60,381 bases of DNA, from contig CABYTO010000010.1 of the NCBI GenBank assembly GCA_902521995.1, positions 1 through 60,381 of the forward strand. Direction: 5' to 3'. Both the position numbers and the translations under genes were made by a program. The stretch comes from an uncultured Prochlorococcus sp. Lineage in GTDB: Bacteria; Cyanobacteriota; Cyanobacteriia; PCC-6307; Cyanobiaceae. Numbering within the stretch: the stretch's first letter is position 1; each line of letters starts with the position of its first letter. Under the pieces are notes generated by a model. The model had not been told where the DNA came from. It saw nothing but the letters and a program-made list of their open reading frames with translations, and did no database searches. Shown one piece after another: positions 10,113-21,199 of the stretch.

Positions 10113-12572
10113 TCAATTTAAGAAATCATGAATGAATTTATTATCAGAATTATCAATAAGTATATTCCTTAAAACAATATTTTCTTTTAAATCAGGATCA
10201 TCACTAACAATCTTAATAGCCTCTTCACGAGCCTTATCAATAAGAAATTTATTGTTAGGTAAATTGTCCAGTACAAAATCAGGCAATCCGGATTGTCTAT
10301 ATCCTAAAATCTGGCCAGGTCCTCTAAGCTCCAAGTCTTTTTCAGCAATATAAAAGCCATCATTAGATTTTTGCAAAACACAAAGTCGTTTATTTTCTAA
10401 TCCATTTTTATCGGAGGTTACCAGATAACAAAAAGATTTTGTTGATCCTCTACCAACTCTCCCCCTTAATTGATGTAGCTGGGACAATCCGAATCTGTCC
10501 GAATTATAAATAATCATAATTGTGGCGTTAGGCACATCAATGCCAACCTCAATTACAGTGGTTGAAACCAATATATTAATTTCATTCTTTAAAAATGAAT
10601 TAATTACTTCATTCTTTTCTTGTGAACTTAATTTGCCATGTAATAATCCAACTTTTTTGTTAAAAAAGACTTCTTCTGATAAATGTTTAAATATTTTCTT
10701 TGCGGAGCTTAAATTCATTTTTTCTGAATCTTCTATAAGTGGCAAAATCACATAAGCTTGCTTTCCTTTATTGATCTCATCTTCAACAATCTTGAACAAG
10801 TTAGTTAAATCATCTTCTGAAATTATTTTTGTAGTTATAGGAACTCTTCCAGGAGGGAGTTCTGTAATTTGACTCACATCTAAATCACCATAAATAGAAA
10901 GTGCAAGAGTTCTTGGAATTGGTGTTGCTGTCATTGATAACAAGTTAGTATTTTCTCCCTTATTTAGTAATCTATTTCTTTGAGTAACTCCAAATCTATG
11001 TTGTTCATCAATTACGACCATCCCTAATGAATTAAAGATGACTTTATCTTCAAATAATGCATGAGTACCTACGAGGATATCAACTAATCCATTGTTCAAA
11101 TTAGAGAGAATTTCTTTTCTCTTTTTTTGAGGAGTATTCCCAGTAAGTAGTTCAACAGAAACTAAAAGGGGGTTCAAATATTTTAATAAATTTTTATAAT
11201 GTTGTTCTGCCAATACCTCAGTTGGAACCATAAATGCACCTTGCAAGTTTTTTTCAATGACAATTAAAAGAGACGCTATTGCAATTATGGTCTTACCACT
11301 TCCCACATCTCCCTGAAGCAATCTAGACATTGGTACAGGATTAGATAAATCTTTTTTAATTTCACTTAATACATTTTCCTGAGATTTTGTTAATTCAAAA
11401 GGAAAAGTATTTAAAAATTCTTTTAATAAAGATTTTTTTTGAGGTAATTGTTGGGAAGTTACATTTTTGTTCGTCTTTCTTTTTCTAAGTAGGAACTTTA
11501 TTTGCAATAGGAACAATTCATCAAAAACCAAACGTTTTTTTGACTCAATAAGTGCCTGTTGAGTTGGGGGGAAATGAATATTAATCAATGACTCTCCTTT
11601 TGATAATAAAGATAATGATTTAAGTTGCGTTTTATTTAAAATTTCTGGATATTGCTTTGCATAAATTAGTACCTTTTTCATAAGTTTTATAAAACTCATA
11701 TTTGATAATGCTTCGCCTAATGAATACAAGGGTAATATTTTGCCTGAGAAATTAAAATTATCATTGTTATCCTTAAGAATTTCAATCTGCGGATCTATAA
11801 AAGTTTTGCCATACTCTGTCAATTTAACCTTACCGGAAATTGCTAATTTGGTTCCAGAAGTATACAAAGATTTTTGAGATGTGAAGAAGGAGTAAGATCT
11901 AAATCTTCTTCCTAAAAAAAATTTTGTAACCTTGATTGAAGACGTCTCATCAAAAACGACAATATTCATTATTGATAAATTACTATTTTTTTTACTCTTG
12001 TGAATATAAAATCTTTTAACATTTGCGATGCACGTGTATAAATTATCTGGTTTTAAATTAATTATCTTGACTCTATTCGTATAGTCTAGATATGTTCGTG
12101 GGAAATAATTAATTAGATCTTTTATATGAAATATCCCTAGTTCATTAAGCTTATTTTTATAAACTTTTCCTACATTTTTTAGTAATGAAATATCTGAATC
12201 AAAAGACAAATTTGCATCAGCTTTATTCAGAAAAACATTATTAGAAATATTATTAGAACTTTCTATTTCTAGAGTTTTACCTAGTTTATAAAGATATTTT
12301 CTTGTATCTATAATTAACCTTTTTCTTTGATTTTCATCTAATTTATTGTATTCATTATATTTTTTAGAAAATTCATAAAATATCCTTAAATATTCGTCTG
12401 AGAGATTTAGATTATCTAGTTTTTTTAAAGATTCATGCAAATAATCATTAAAATATTTTTCTCTTCCTAAAGTATTAATAAATTTGTTTTCAGTTTCAAT
12501 AGTAAGAGATTTTTGAAGAGGTCTTATCCAATCTTTAATTAATTTATTATTAATATTCCCGCTAATAGTCAC
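10113..12572 (-). CDS. recG: RecG, ATP-dependent branched-DNA helicase
   Basis: Helicase that reverses stalled replication forks and migrates Holliday junctions. 819 aa, as in cyanobacteria, which carry an N-terminal extension of roughly 120 residues before the wedge domain. The wedge/OB region starts near LLKNVGKVYKNKLNELGI. Helicase motifs: GDVGSGKT (Walker A), VIDEQHRFG (DEQH box), MTATPIPRTL, VSTTVIEVGIDVPNATIM and QLRGRVGRG, then LELRGPGQILGYRQSG at the C-terminal end. It starts 21 bp after the preceding orf and is likely in the rpsB-tsf operon. Confidence 0.96.
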   Translation of the reverse strand: MTISGNINNKLIKDWIRPLQKSLTIETENKFINTLGREKYFNDYLHESLKKLDNLNLSDEYLRIFYEFSKKYNEYNKLDENQRKRLIIDTRKYLYKLGKTLEIESSNNISNNVFLNKADANLSFDSDISLLKNVGKVYKNKLNELGIFHIKDLINYFPRTYLDYTNRVKIINLKPDNLYTCIANVKRFYIHKSKKNSNLSIMNIVVFDETSSIKVTKFFLGRRFRSYSFFTSQKSLYTSGTKLAISGKVKLTEYGKTFIDPQIEILKDNNDNFNFSGKILPLYSLGEALSNMSFIKLMKKVLIYAKQYPEILNKTQLKSLSLLSKGESLINIHFPPTQQALIESKKRLVFDELFLLQIKFLLRKRKTNKNVTSQQLPQKKSLLKEFLNTFPFELTKSQENVLSEIKKDLSNPVPMSRLLQGDVGSGKTIIAIASLLIVIEKNLQGAFMVPTEVLAEQHYKNLLKYLNPLLVSVELLTGNTPQKKRKEILSNLNNGLVDILVGTHALFEDKVIFNSLGMVVIDEQHRFGVTQRNRLLNKGENTNLLSMTATPIPRTLALSIYGDLDVSQITELPPGRVPITTKIISEDDLTNLFKIVEDEINKGKQAYVILPLIEDSEKMNLSSAKKIFKHLSEEVFFNKKVGLLHGKLSSQEKNEVINSFLKNEINILVSTTVIEVGIDVPNATIMIIYNSDRFGLSQLHQLRGRVGRGSTKSFCYLVTSDKNGLENKRLCVLQKSNDGFYIAEKDLELRGPGQILGYRQSGLPDFVLDNLPNNKFLIDKAREEAIKIVSDDPDLKENIVLRNILIDNSDNKFIHDFLN

Positions 12573-12593
12573 ATTTGAAAAAGAGTTATTTTT

Positions 12594-13718
12594 TCAACGT
12601 ATCTTATTCAAAGTTATTTCTTTTTGCCTCCAATATGTCTCTTTTTTAATCAAACGCTGAAATTGATTTTTCAGCTCATTTATTTTGTTCCTTTGAATAG
12701 AAAGATTTAAATTTTTAAACTCTAACTCAACAGTAGATATATTGAAGAAAATAATGCTTAGCAAATTATTGCCGACTAGTGATGAACGATTTACGTTTAA
12801 TTCGAAATTAATAACAAAAGGATATGGATGTTTTATCATAAAATTTTTGCCTACTAAGTAATCAAAGGAATCTTTAGATATAATCTTTTTTATTAGATTT
12901 GCCTTGAATAATTCTTGGTTAATATTATATGAAAGATTCAATAGTAAATTTTCCAACGACTTGTCTATTAAATCAAAATTATTAAGAATCTGATTTTTTG
13001 GTAAATTATCTATTTGATTGATATTTTCTTTTTCTTGATATCTTGGTTTTTCCACTTTTTCTTCTCCTATTAATTCAAGCAAGGAGGAAATAAATTGTTT
13101 TTCAACTCCTAAATTTTCAAAAGTATTGTTTTTAGATAAATAATTATTATGGTGGTTATTATCTAAATCAAGTGATGCGAATCTCTCAAAATTATGAGCT
13201 TGATAATATTCAGAAGTATTTGAAAAGTCCTCAGTAATCTCTAATTGAGTGGCTTCCTTTAATTGAAGACCATCTTCATATTGAAATTTTTCTTTTTGAT
13301 CATCCTTTTTTTTGGTGGAACTATCCAAAATATTAAGATTAATTTCCTTATTTATATTTTTTTCAATTTCATTTATCTCTAATTGTTCTACTGTTAAAAA
13401 GGGCAAATTCTTTAATATTAATTTACTTATTTTTTTTTCAAAAAGACTATAGAATTCATTTTCATTTAAGAAATTATCATTAATTGTTGGATAACTATAT
13501 ATTTGATTAAGGCCTTTTTCTACTGAGATGAAAAGTAGATCCCTTACTAAATTAAGATAAAATTCATATTCCTTATAGATTTTTCTAGTTAATATTCTTT
13601 TTTGTGATTCTGCTCTCTCTAATTGAGAGTTTATTTTATCTAAATCTATGTAGTTATTGGAATTATTCAAATCATTCAAGTGACTATTTTGTTTGCATTG
13701 ATGCGACCTCTTCAGCAA
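12594..13718 (-). CDS. Hypothetical protein between tsf and recG
   Basis: Up to 374 aa, Asn/Lys/Glu-rich, with a charged low-complexity middle (about residues 125-250) between more hydrophobic ends. I do not recognise a family. No ATG exists near the N-terminus: the longest reading uses a TTG that overlaps tsf by 35 bp, and TTG codons about 15 residues further in would remove most of the overlap. Position in the rpsB-tsf-recG run suggests co-transcription and perhaps translational coupling to tsf. The C-terminus ends in a basic [10 protein letters not shown] stretch. Confidence 0.7.
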   Translation of the reverse strand: MLKRSHQCKQNSHLNDLNNSNNYIDLDKINSQLERAESQKRILTRKIYKEYEFYLNLVRDLLFISVEKGLNQIYSYPTINDNFLNENEFYSLFEKKISKLILKNLPFLTVEQLEINEIEKNINKEINLNILDSSTKKKDDQKEKFQYEDGLQLKEATQLEITEDFSNTSEYYQAHNFERFASLDLDNNHHNNYLSKNNTFENLGVEKQFISSLLELIGEEKVEKPRYQEKENINQIDNLPKNQILNNFDLIDKSLENLLLNLSYNINQELFKANLIKKIISKDSFDYLVGKNFMIKHPYPFVINFELNVNRSSLVGNNLLSIIFFNISTVELEFKNLNLSIQRNKINELKNQFQRLIKKETYWRQKEITLNKIR

Positions 13719-14340
13719 AGTCCATCTGATTTTTTTCGATACCTTCTCCCAATGTATATCTTGTAAAGCGTCTTACTTTGATATTTTCCCCAATTTTTGC
13801 AGCTGCTTGTTTAACAAGATCCTCAACTGTTAGAGAACTATCTTTAATGTAGGGTTGTGAAAGCAAAACAAGCTCATTAAGTCTTTTTGCTATTCTCCCT
13901 TCAACTATTTTTTCTTTAATTTGTTCTGGTTTTCCAGATAAATCATCCCTACCCATTTCAATCTGCTTTTCTTTTTCCACAACATCTTCTGGTATTTCAT
14001 CAATTGATACATACTCAACATTTGGGCATGCTGCTACTTGCATTGAGACATCCTTCAACAGAGATTGGAATATATCACCTCTAGCAACGAAATCAGTTTC
14101 ACAATTTAACTCTAGTAAAACGCCGACTCTTGATCCAGTATGAATATAACTACCAATTGACCCTTCCGCCGCTACTCTTCCCGATTTTTTTTCGGCACTA
14201 GCTATGCCTTTCTTTCTTAACCATTCCAAAGCTTTATCTAGATTCCCTTCAGTTTCGTTAAGTGCTTTTTTGCAGTCCATCATTCCTGCGCCAGTTTTGT
14301 CTCTAAGATCTTTTACAAGTTTTGCTGTAATGTTTCCCAT
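13684..14340 (-). CDS. tsf: Translation elongation factor Ts
   Basis: Nucleotide exchange factor for EF-Tu. 218 aa, the short cyanobacterial/plastid form. The N-terminal UBA-like region has the signature [19 protein letters not shown], then [15 protein letters not shown] and [17 protein letters not shown]. Starts 43 bp after rpsB on the same strand, the classic rpsB-tsf arrangement, so it probably shares control by the structured leader upstream of rpsB. Confidence 0.96.
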   Translation of the reverse strand: MGNITAKLVKDLRDKTGAGMMDCKKALNETEGNLDKALEWLRKKGIASAEKKSGRVAAEGSIGSYIHTGSRVGVLLELNCETDFVARGDIFQSLLKDVSMQVAACPNVEYVSIDEIPEDVVEKEKQIEMGRDDLSGKPEQIKEKIVEGRIAKRLNELVLLSQPYIKDSSLTVEDLVKQAAAKIGENIKVRRFTRYTLGEGIEKNQMDFAEEVASMQTK

Positions 14341-14383
14341 TTGAAGTAATAAAAATAGTGAATAGTAAGTTTTAAATTAGAAT

Positions 14384-15088
14384 TTAATTTTTTCTTTCGG
14401 CATTAGACCCCTTTCTACCCTCATTTATGGCATCTGCAAGTCTTCCTAAAATAAGTTGCACAGATCTAACAGCATCATCGTTACAAGGAATTGGGACTTC
14501 ACACAAATCCGGATCGCAATTTGTATCCAACATTGATACTAGTGAGATATCTAATTTTCTAGCTTCTAATACTGCATTAGATTCTCTTCTCTGATCAACT
14601 AATACAACTACATCTGGTAACCTTCTCATACCCTTAAGTCCACCCAAGTATTTTTGTAATCTTTCAAGTTCTCTCCTTAATACCGCAGCTTCTTTTTTAG
14701 GCCTCATTGCTATTGAACCACTACTTTCCATTCTTTCTAGATCCTTTAATCTTTCAATCCTAGCTTTCATTGTTGTCCAATTAGTCAACATCCCTCCAAG
14801 CCATCTTTGATTTACATATGCAGCTCCACAGCGTGTAGCTTCCTGAGCTACTACATCTGATGCCTGTTTTTTTGTACCGACAAATAGGAAACGTTTACCG
14901 CTTTTTGCAGCGTTTCGTGTCCATTTATATGCATTGTTCATACACAATGCTGTTTTTACGAGATCAATAATATGAACTCCATTTCTCGCGCAATATATAT
15001 ACTTAGACATCTTGGGATTCCAACGTCTAGTTTGATGCCCAAAATGAGCACCAGCTTCCATCATTTCTGATAGTGATACAACAGCCAT
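14384..15088 (-). CDS. rpsB: 30S ribosomal protein S2
   Basis: Small-subunit ribosomal protein, 234 aa. Signature stretches are [39 protein letters not shown] and [14 protein letters not shown]. The ATG at 15088 is preceded at normal distance by T/A-rich sequence without a Shine-Dalgarno site. A GGAGG lies 24 nt upstream, enclosed between the strands of a pseudoknot (see the leader feature). First gene of the rpsB-tsf unit. Confidence 0.97.
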   Translation of the reverse strand: MAVVSLSEMMEAGAHFGHQTRRWNPKMSKYIYCARNGVHIIDLVKTALCMNNAYKWTRNAAKSGKRFLFVGTKKQASDVVAQEATRCGAAYVNQRWLGGMLTNWTTMKARIERLKDLERMESSGSIAMRPKKEAAVLRRELERLQKYLGGLKGMRRLPDVVVLVDQRRESNAVLEARKLDISLVSMLDTNCDPDLCEVPIPCNDDAVRSVQLILGRLADAINEGRKGSNAERKN

Positions 15089-15100
15089 AATTTAAAAAGG

Positions 15101-15164
15101 GTTTCGGGTTAGCCTCCATCTGACGGGGAATTAATGTTAATAATTCACCCGAAACTGTCAGATG
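15101..15164 (-). promoter_or_regulatory. rpsB leader pseudoknot, candidate S2 autoregulatory site
   Basis: Two perfect stems interleave just upstream of rpsB: arm GTTTCGGGT at 15101-15109 pairs with 15147-15155 (9 bp), and arm CATCTGAC at 15117-15124 pairs with 15157-15164 (8 bp). The order A, B, A', B' makes an H-type pseudoknot rather than nested hairpins. On the mRNA strand a GGAGG (15113-15117) sits between the strands nearest the gene, and the last stem ends 12 nt before the ATG. Ribosomal protein S2 represses its own mRNA through a leader structure in gammaproteobacteria; that this one does the same is inference. Confidence 0.7.
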
Positions 15165-15217
15165 TGTGAAAATTAGTTTAAATATTCTAGCAAGTGATGT
15201 GTATTTCTAAAAGTTTT

Positions 15218-16129
15218 TTATCTTGATTTGGTTAACTCTTTAATGTATTTCAAATTAAGAGGGATCCTAAGTATCTCGAGTGCAAGTCTATTTCTTCTAA
15301 TATTTACTAGGAATCTTAATAAAGGAAGGATTCTATCAACACTGATTAGTCCTCCCAAGCAAAGAATTTGCCAAAGTAAATTATGGAGAGGAGTAAACTG
15401 AATCATAAATCTAACCCTTAAATTTGGGTGTTTCTTATAAAACACTAAAGCCATTTTTGCTCTCTCTTTTTCTTGAGCTATTAATGAATCTATTTGTTCG
15501 CAATTAAATGGCGGATGCCAATGAAAACCTACCGCATTTGGGCATTTAATTAATTTTGTCCCAATTTTTTTTAATCTTTCTCCAAGTTCTAAATCCTCCC
15601 AACCGTAAAGACTAAAAGAAGTATCAAATAATCCCACACTTAAAAGCACTTCTTTCGATATCGCTACATTCCCAGTAGCAAAGTATGCAAAAGAAGTGTC
15701 TATTATTTTATGTTTTTCACTCTGAGGATTTAGAAAATTAGATGTATTGACTACCGAGCCATAGGTAAAACATTTTTTATTATTTTTTCTCCAATAGGCA
15801 AGTAATTTTTCTACATGGCAATTTATAAAATTGTCTAAAACAATAAGATCACTATCAATGAATATAATAATTTCATATTTTGATTTAATTACTCCCAGAT
15901 TTCTTCCAAGTGCAGGCCCACCATGTTCTTGCTGAAATAAAATAACGTGTGGGAGATTAGCTTTGTTTTTATTTATCCATGAGGCTGTGCCATCAGTTGA
16001 TCCATCATCAACTACTATTACTTCATAATTACTGATATTTGTATTTAATTTTTGATTCTCAAGCGCAAATAGACATTTCTCTAATATAGGTAATCTATTG
16101 TAAGTCGGTATAACAATACTTACATTCAT
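15218..16129 (-). CDS. Family 2 glycosyltransferase
   Basis: 303-aa GT-A fold glycosyltransferase. N-terminal VSIVIPTYNRLPILEKCL, then VVDDGSTDGTASW, the metal-binding FIDSDLIV (DxD-type), and an acceptor-side region FSLYGWEDLELGERLKKIG resembling the galactosyltransferase C-terminal domain. No clear membrane helices; the hydrophobic C-terminal third may associate with the membrane. The donor and acceptor sugars cannot be told; surface polysaccharide or glycolipid synthesis is likely. It is downstream of the small basic gene and the exporter operon on the same strand. Confidence 0.88.
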   Translation of the reverse strand: MNVSIVIPTYNRLPILEKCLFALENQKLNTNISNYEVIVVDDGSTDGTASWINKNKANLPHVILFQQEHGGPALGRNLGVIKSKYEIIIFIDSDLIVLDNFINCHVEKLLAYWRKNNKKCFTYGSVVNTSNFLNPQSEKHKIIDTSFAYFATGNVAISKEVLLSVGLFDTSFSLYGWEDLELGERLKKIGTKLIKCPNAVGFHWHPPFNCEQIDSLIAQEKERAKMALVFYKKHPNLRVRFMIQFTPLHNLLWQILCLGGLISVDRILPLLRFLVNIRRNRLALEILRIPLNLKYIKELTKSR

Positions 16130-16191
16130 GATTATGTCTTAAATATGCATGATATATTAAACTCCAAAAGATAAAAAATAAAAGATATTCC

Positions 16192-16341
16192 CTAATCAGC
16201 TGCACCGCCATTATTTGCTGTGCCTGTAACGTTTCCACCATCAGGTCTTCCATCCGTTCTTAATTTCCTTTTTTTGAACTTTCTAGCATAGGCTCTATTA
16301 CGTTCCTGCTTTTCTTTTTTTAGATTCCTTCTCTTAGACAT
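16192..16341 (-). CDS. Small basic conserved protein
   Basis: 49 aa beginning MSKRRNLKKEKQERNRAYAR. The first 30 residues are almost half Arg/Lys, followed by a Gly/Asn/Ala-rich tail (GRPDGGNVTGTANNGGAAD). It sits 18 bp downstream of devA on the same strand. The composition suggests an RNA- or ribosome-binding peptide, but I do not recognise a family. The ATG start is clear and the ORF fills the gap between devA and the glycosyltransferase. Confidence 0.75.
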   Translation of the reverse strand: MSKRRNLKKEKQERNRAYARKFKKRKLRTDGRPDGGNVTGTANNGGAAD

Positions 16342-16359
16342 AAAATTTTTAACTTTTAA

Positions 16360-17088
16360 TTATATTAGCTCACTATGAGCACTATATATTTTACCATCTT
16401 CCATATTTAATATCCTATCAGCCATATCAGAAATTCTTGGATCATGCGTCACCATAAGTACAGAACAATTTTGCTCTTTTGCTAGTTTCCTTAAAAGGGT
16501 TACTATTTCTCTTCCTGTGACACTATCTAAAGCAGAAGTCGGCTCATCAGCTAATAAAAGTTTTGGATTAGCAGATAAAGCTCGAGCAATTGCTACTCTC
16601 TGTTTCTGCCCACCAGATAAGTCATTTGGCAACTTTTTATGATGTTCTTCTAATCCTACTGCTGACAACCATTTCCGTGCTATTTCACGTCTTTGCAAAT
16701 ATGTTAAACCTTTTATTAAATCGGCGCCCATCTGGACATTTTGTTCTGCTGTTAAACATCTCAGAAGATTGTGACCTTGAAAAATCATTCCAATACTTCT
16801 TCTAAGAATCTGACGAGTTTTCCTTGATGCTCCATTTAACTGATTATTTAATACAGTTAAATCTCCACTTTGACAGGTTCTCAAGGCACCAATTAATGTT
16901 AAAAGTGTCGTTTTACCACATCCAGAAGGTCCTTTCAAAAGAACCAATTCCCCTTTATCAATATTTAAATTAACGGCATTAAGAACTTGTTTTTTATTCT
17001 CATTTTTTCCATAAAAGTGACTCAAATTATTTATAGAGACTGTTTTAAGATTTTTAACATTATTTTTTGATTTATTAGCTTTAACCAT
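16360..17088 (-). CDS. devA: DevA-type exporter ATPase
   Basis: ATPase of a DevBCA-type three-component exporter (MacB/LolD-like). 242 aa. Walker A GPSGCGKT at 53-60, signature LSGGQ at 157-161, Walker B LLLADEPTSALD, and MVTHDPR at the H-loop. In heterocyst-forming cyanobacteria DevBCA exports glycolipids, but this organism makes no heterocysts, so the cargo is unknown; a lipid or small-molecule efflux role is inference. 13 bp separate it from devC. Confidence 0.88.
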   Translation of the reverse strand: MVKANKSKNNVKNLKTVSINNLSHFYGKNENKKQVLNAVNLNIDKGELVLLKGPSGCGKTTLLTLIGALRTCQSGDLTVLNNQLNGASRKTRQILRRSIGMIFQGHNLLRCLTAEQNVQMGADLIKGLTYLQRREIARKWLSAVGLEEHHKKLPNDLSGGQKQRVAIARALSANPKLLLADEPTSALDSVTGREIVTLLRKLAKEQNCSVLMVTHDPRISDMADRILNMEDGKIYSAHSELI

Positions 17089-17101
17089 TTATCTTCAATT
17101 G

Positions 17102-18274
17102 TTAAAAAATTTCGGCAGGATCAGCGTCAACTAATTTGCGCATAGCAACAGCGGCGGACCCCATACACATAACTAAAACTAATACGAAAATTAAAATAGT
17201 TTTGTCTGCATCCATTATTATTGGGAGTTTAGTAGAACTTCTTATAACTGAGTAAAGTATTTGACCAGAGAAATAAGCAGGTAAATAACCAAACAATGCC
17301 AACAAAAAACCCTCTCTAGCTACAACAAAGAAAAGGGACTTAAGTCTATAACCCATTGCTAATAAGGTGGCGTACTCTGGGAGGTGATCTGTAACGTCAC
17401 TATAAAGAATTTGATAAACAACCACACACCCTACAACGAAACCCATCAATGCCCCCAAACTAAATATAAAACCTATAGCAGTACTGTTTTTCCAATAATT
17501 CTTCTCAAATTCTATAAATTGATTTTTTGTAAGAACCCTAACATCATTTGGAAGCGAGTTATTTAATATCCTTGAAATCAATTCAGGATCAGATCCTTTT
17601 TTTAGCTTTACCAAACCAATTTCTATACTGCCAGGAGGGTTAGCAGGAAAAAGTCTTAAGAAGGTTTCTCGACTAGTTATCAAATTACCATCTGCGCCAA
17701 AAGATGGTCCCAACTCCACAAGGCCCTCAACAATTACTCTTTTACCAGCCACCTCTGTCTCAACTTTTTTTTCAGATAAGAACCATTCTTCAATCGGTCC
17801 AAATTCAGGTCTAGATAGTTTGTCAAAAAGAACTCTTGATGGATTTCTTAATTTATAAGCTTTGTTTGAGAATCCCTCATCTAAAAGAAGTGAATCGGAG
17901 GGATTAAAACCTAATGCAAGTATTGATCTAGTTTTAAGATTTTCGGGATTTCTCCAAAGTAAATAATTCAGATTAACAGGAGCAGTTTTTTCAACATCCT
18001 CTAATGCGAGAGTTTGAATTAATCTTCTTTTTGGGAATCCACTCATGCTTATAGAACTTTTTGATCTGGGACTTATCAAAACAAGATCGGCATCTAGAAG
18101 TTTATGAATAGTTACACTCGTGTCAAATAAACCATCTCTAAAACCTAATTGCATAAACATCAAAATCCCTGCAAAACTGATTCCAGCTATGGCAACTGCT
18201 AACCTTAATGGTTGCCTAGTTAATAACAACCAAGCTAATGGTATTTTTCTAAATTTTAAAAAAGAAAAACGCAT
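17102..18274 (-). CDS. devC: DevC-type exporter permease
   Basis: 390-aa FtsX/MacB-type permease: one N-terminal helix (about residues 22-44), a long periplasmic domain, then three C-terminal helices (about 270-295, 320-342, 358-380). It matches the DevC pattern beginning IPLAWLLLTRQPLRLAVAIAGISFAG. Its start overlaps the end of devB by one base, implying translational coupling. Partner of DevA (ATPase) and DevB (membrane fusion protein). Confidence 0.87.
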   Translation of the reverse strand: MRFSFLKFRKIPLAWLLLTRQPLRLAVAIAGISFAGILMFMQLGFRDGLFDTSVTIHKLLDADLVLISPRSKSSISMSGFPKRRLIQTLALEDVEKTAPVNLNYLLWRNPENLKTRSILALGFNPSDSLLLDEGFSNKAYKLRNPSRVLFDKLSRPEFGPIEEWFLSEKKVETEVAGKRVIVEGLVELGPSFGADGNLITSRETFLRLFPANPPGSIEIGLVKLKKGSDPELISRILNNSLPNDVRVLTKNQFIEFEKNYWKNSTAIGFIFSLGALMGFVVGCVVVYQILYSDVTDHLPEYATLLAMGYRLKSLFFVVAREGFLLALFGYLPAYFSGQILYSVIRSSTKLPIIMDADKTILIFVLVLVMCMGSAAVAMRKLVDADPAEIF

Positions 18275-19187
18275 TAGGGAATAAATTTTGCAATCACTTT
18301 CATTCCTGCATAGTTTTGAACGATATCTATAGAATCTTGATCTAGTTTTACTAATACCTCGATAATTCGTGAATCAGCATCCCCTGTTGGATCAGTCGAT
18401 AGAACTTTTCTTTGTTTTACCTGAGGACTAATCCTAATCACCTTTCCCTTAAGATTTTTTTGGAAACCTCCATTCTCGCTGCTCAATACAACATTCTGAG
18501 AGATAAAGACCCTATCGATGTCAGATTCATAAACCTCTATCAAAGCCTGCATTTTTTGACTAGAACCAATATCCAAAATCCCTTCATTTTGAGGCCTTTC
18601 ACCTACTCTCGCGTTTATTCCAAGGATAAAACCATCGATTGGACTCCTTAGTTTTGAATTAAATAGATCTATCTTGATGTTTTTTTGATCTCCTATAAGA
18701 TTTATTTTCTGTTTTTGCAATTTTAATAATTCATCTTTTCTCTGTGAAAACTCTACAAAAGAATATACATCTTTGTTCAAAGCCAATTCATACCTGTGAA
18801 TTTGATCTTTCTTTAGGTTAATTTCTTCGTTAATAGTATTAATTAGATTTTCGTTTCTTTCAAGATCAGCGATTAATTTTTCTCCATTTTCAAAGATTGC
18901 GAGGATATCACCTTTTTTAACGAAATCCCCTTCATTTACTAAAATTTCGACAATTCGGGGGGAAGAGCCTAACTGACTTATTGGAGCTGCCAATTGTCTA
19001 ATCTCTCCCGAAGGAGAAAGTTGACCAAGGGCGGCAACAGCTGTAATAGAAGGTATGAAATCTGGAGTTATTTCCTCTTTAAATTTTGAACTAGATTTAT
19101 TATTGCCAGAACAGGAAATGATACCAAGAGATATTGGTGTAAATAATAAAAAATAAATAAATAAATTTTTTAATATTTTTAATTTCA

Positions 19188-19188
<1 letters not shown>
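18274..19188 (-). CDS. devB: DevB-type membrane fusion protein
   Basis: 304-aa HlyD/MacA-like periplasmic adaptor. The N-terminus is a signal-type helix ending in a lipobox-like LGIISC (Cys about 26), so it may be lipidated. A biotinyl-lipoyl-like half (RIVEILVNEGDFVKKGDILAIFE) and its partner (KLRSPIDGFILGINARVGE) flank a coiled-coil hairpin (about residues 115-165). It overlaps pcyA upstream and devC downstream by single bases. Confidence 0.87.
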
Positions 19189-19937
<749 letters not shown>

Positions 19938-19954
19938 TTAAATAGAGAATCGAA

Positions 19955-21199
19955 ATGAACGTAGGAGATCTTATCTACTACACCCATTCAAGCAAAACTA
20001 GATGTGTGTTTGTGGATAATAAAGAATTGCCGCTTATAAGCATTGATATTTGGTGCAAAGCAGGTTCTTCATTTGAGGATGTTGATAAAAACGGCACTGC
20101 TCATTTTCTTGAGCATATGATTTTTAAGGGATCTAACAAAATAATGCCTGGTGAGTTTGACCATAAAATTGAATCACTAGGCGGATTAAGTAACGCTTCA
20201 ACAGGTTATGATGATGTACATTACCATGTCTTAGTTCCACCACGTAACTTTAAAGAATCACTTGCTCTTTTGACAAATATTGTCATTGCTCCAGATTTTA
20301 ATCCTTATGAATTTATAAAAGAAAAAGGGGTAGTTATCGATGAAATAAAACAACAAAATGATCAGCCTGAAGAAAGACTATTTAACTATTTTTTAAAAAG
20401 GGTTTGGTTAAGTCCGAATTATGCCAATTCGATTCTAGGAACTGAACATAGTGTTAAAAACTTAGAGATAAATGACCTTGTGGAATTTCATAGCAAACAT
20501 TACACTACTGAAAAAATTAGTATTGCAATTGCGGGAAATCTCTCTGAAGATATTTATAAAATTTTTGAAAAAAGTGATCTATCTGGCATAAAAGAAAGTC
20601 AAAATTTAATAAATCTAAAAAATAAACCATCTTTAAAAATTAGAAACGGTAGAGAGTCAGTTAAGTTTGATAATTTAGAATTTTCAAGAATATTTATGGC
20701 TTGGTTTATCCCAAACCTAAATGATCAAAAAAATATTATTGGACTTGAGATATTAGCATCAATACTCTCTGTTGGAAGAAACAGTAGATTAGTTAAAATT
20801 TTGAAAGAAGATAGTAATCTTGTTGAATCGGTATATGTAGATGTAAATACTGGAGAATTAGGCGGATTACTTATAATGGAAGCAAGTTGTGAGTCCAAAG
20901 ATATTGATTTAGTAGAAAAGCAAATTAATAAAACAATTGATGAGATCTCAAATTGTAAAGCCTTAGCTTTGGATGAAATAAAAAAAGCAATAAATATTGT
21001 GAAGAGTAACTATATCTTTAATTTAGAGACATCTACGCAACTCTCTTCATTCTTTGGAAATGAACTTCTTTGGGGGAGAAAATCTTCAATAAATAATCTA
21101 GAAAGTCATTTAAAATATTGGAGTAACTTGGATAACTTCAAAGAGATTACAGAATATATACGTGGAGAGAAATTTACTTTAGTTGCATCCCCTAAGTAA
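19955..21199 (+). CDS. M16 family zinc metallopeptidase (catalytic subunit)
   Basis: 414-aa pitrilysin-type processing peptidase. The inverted zinc motif HFLEH is at 50-54 (H50, E53, H54) with the third ligand E130 in VVIDEIKQQ, the standard spacing. The second half has the R/Y-type M16 C-terminal fold (ILASILSVGRNSRLVKIL). It lies directly upstream of a second M16 gene, starting one base after the stop, so the two probably form a heterodimer. No signal peptide is evident. Divergent from pcyA, 41 bp away. Confidence 0.9.
   Translation: MNVGDLIYYTHSSKTRCVFVDNKELPLISIDIWCKAGSSFEDVDKNGTAHFLEHMIFKGSNKIMPGEFDHKIESLGGLSNASTGYDDVHYHVLVPPRNFKESLALLTNIVIAPDFNPYEFIKEKGVVIDEIKQQNDQPEERLFNYFLKRVWLSPNYANSILGTEHSVKNLEINDLVEFHSKHYTTEKISIAIAGNLSEDIYKIFEKSDLSGIKESQNLINLKNKPSLKIRNGRESVKFDNLEFSRIFMAWFIPNLNDQKNIIGLEILASILSVGRNSRLVKILKEDSNLVESVYVDVNTGELGGLLIMEASCESKDIDLVEKQINKTIDEISNCKALALDEIKKAINIVKSNYIFNLETSTQLSSFFGNELLWGRKSSINNLESHLKYWSNLDNFKEITEYIRGEKFTLVASPK

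Noticed and set aside
12594..13718. Hypothetical gene between tsf and recG as a frameshift product of tsf
   Set aside because: tsf is complete with a normal C-terminus, and the downstream frame has its own distinct composition over more than 1 kb.
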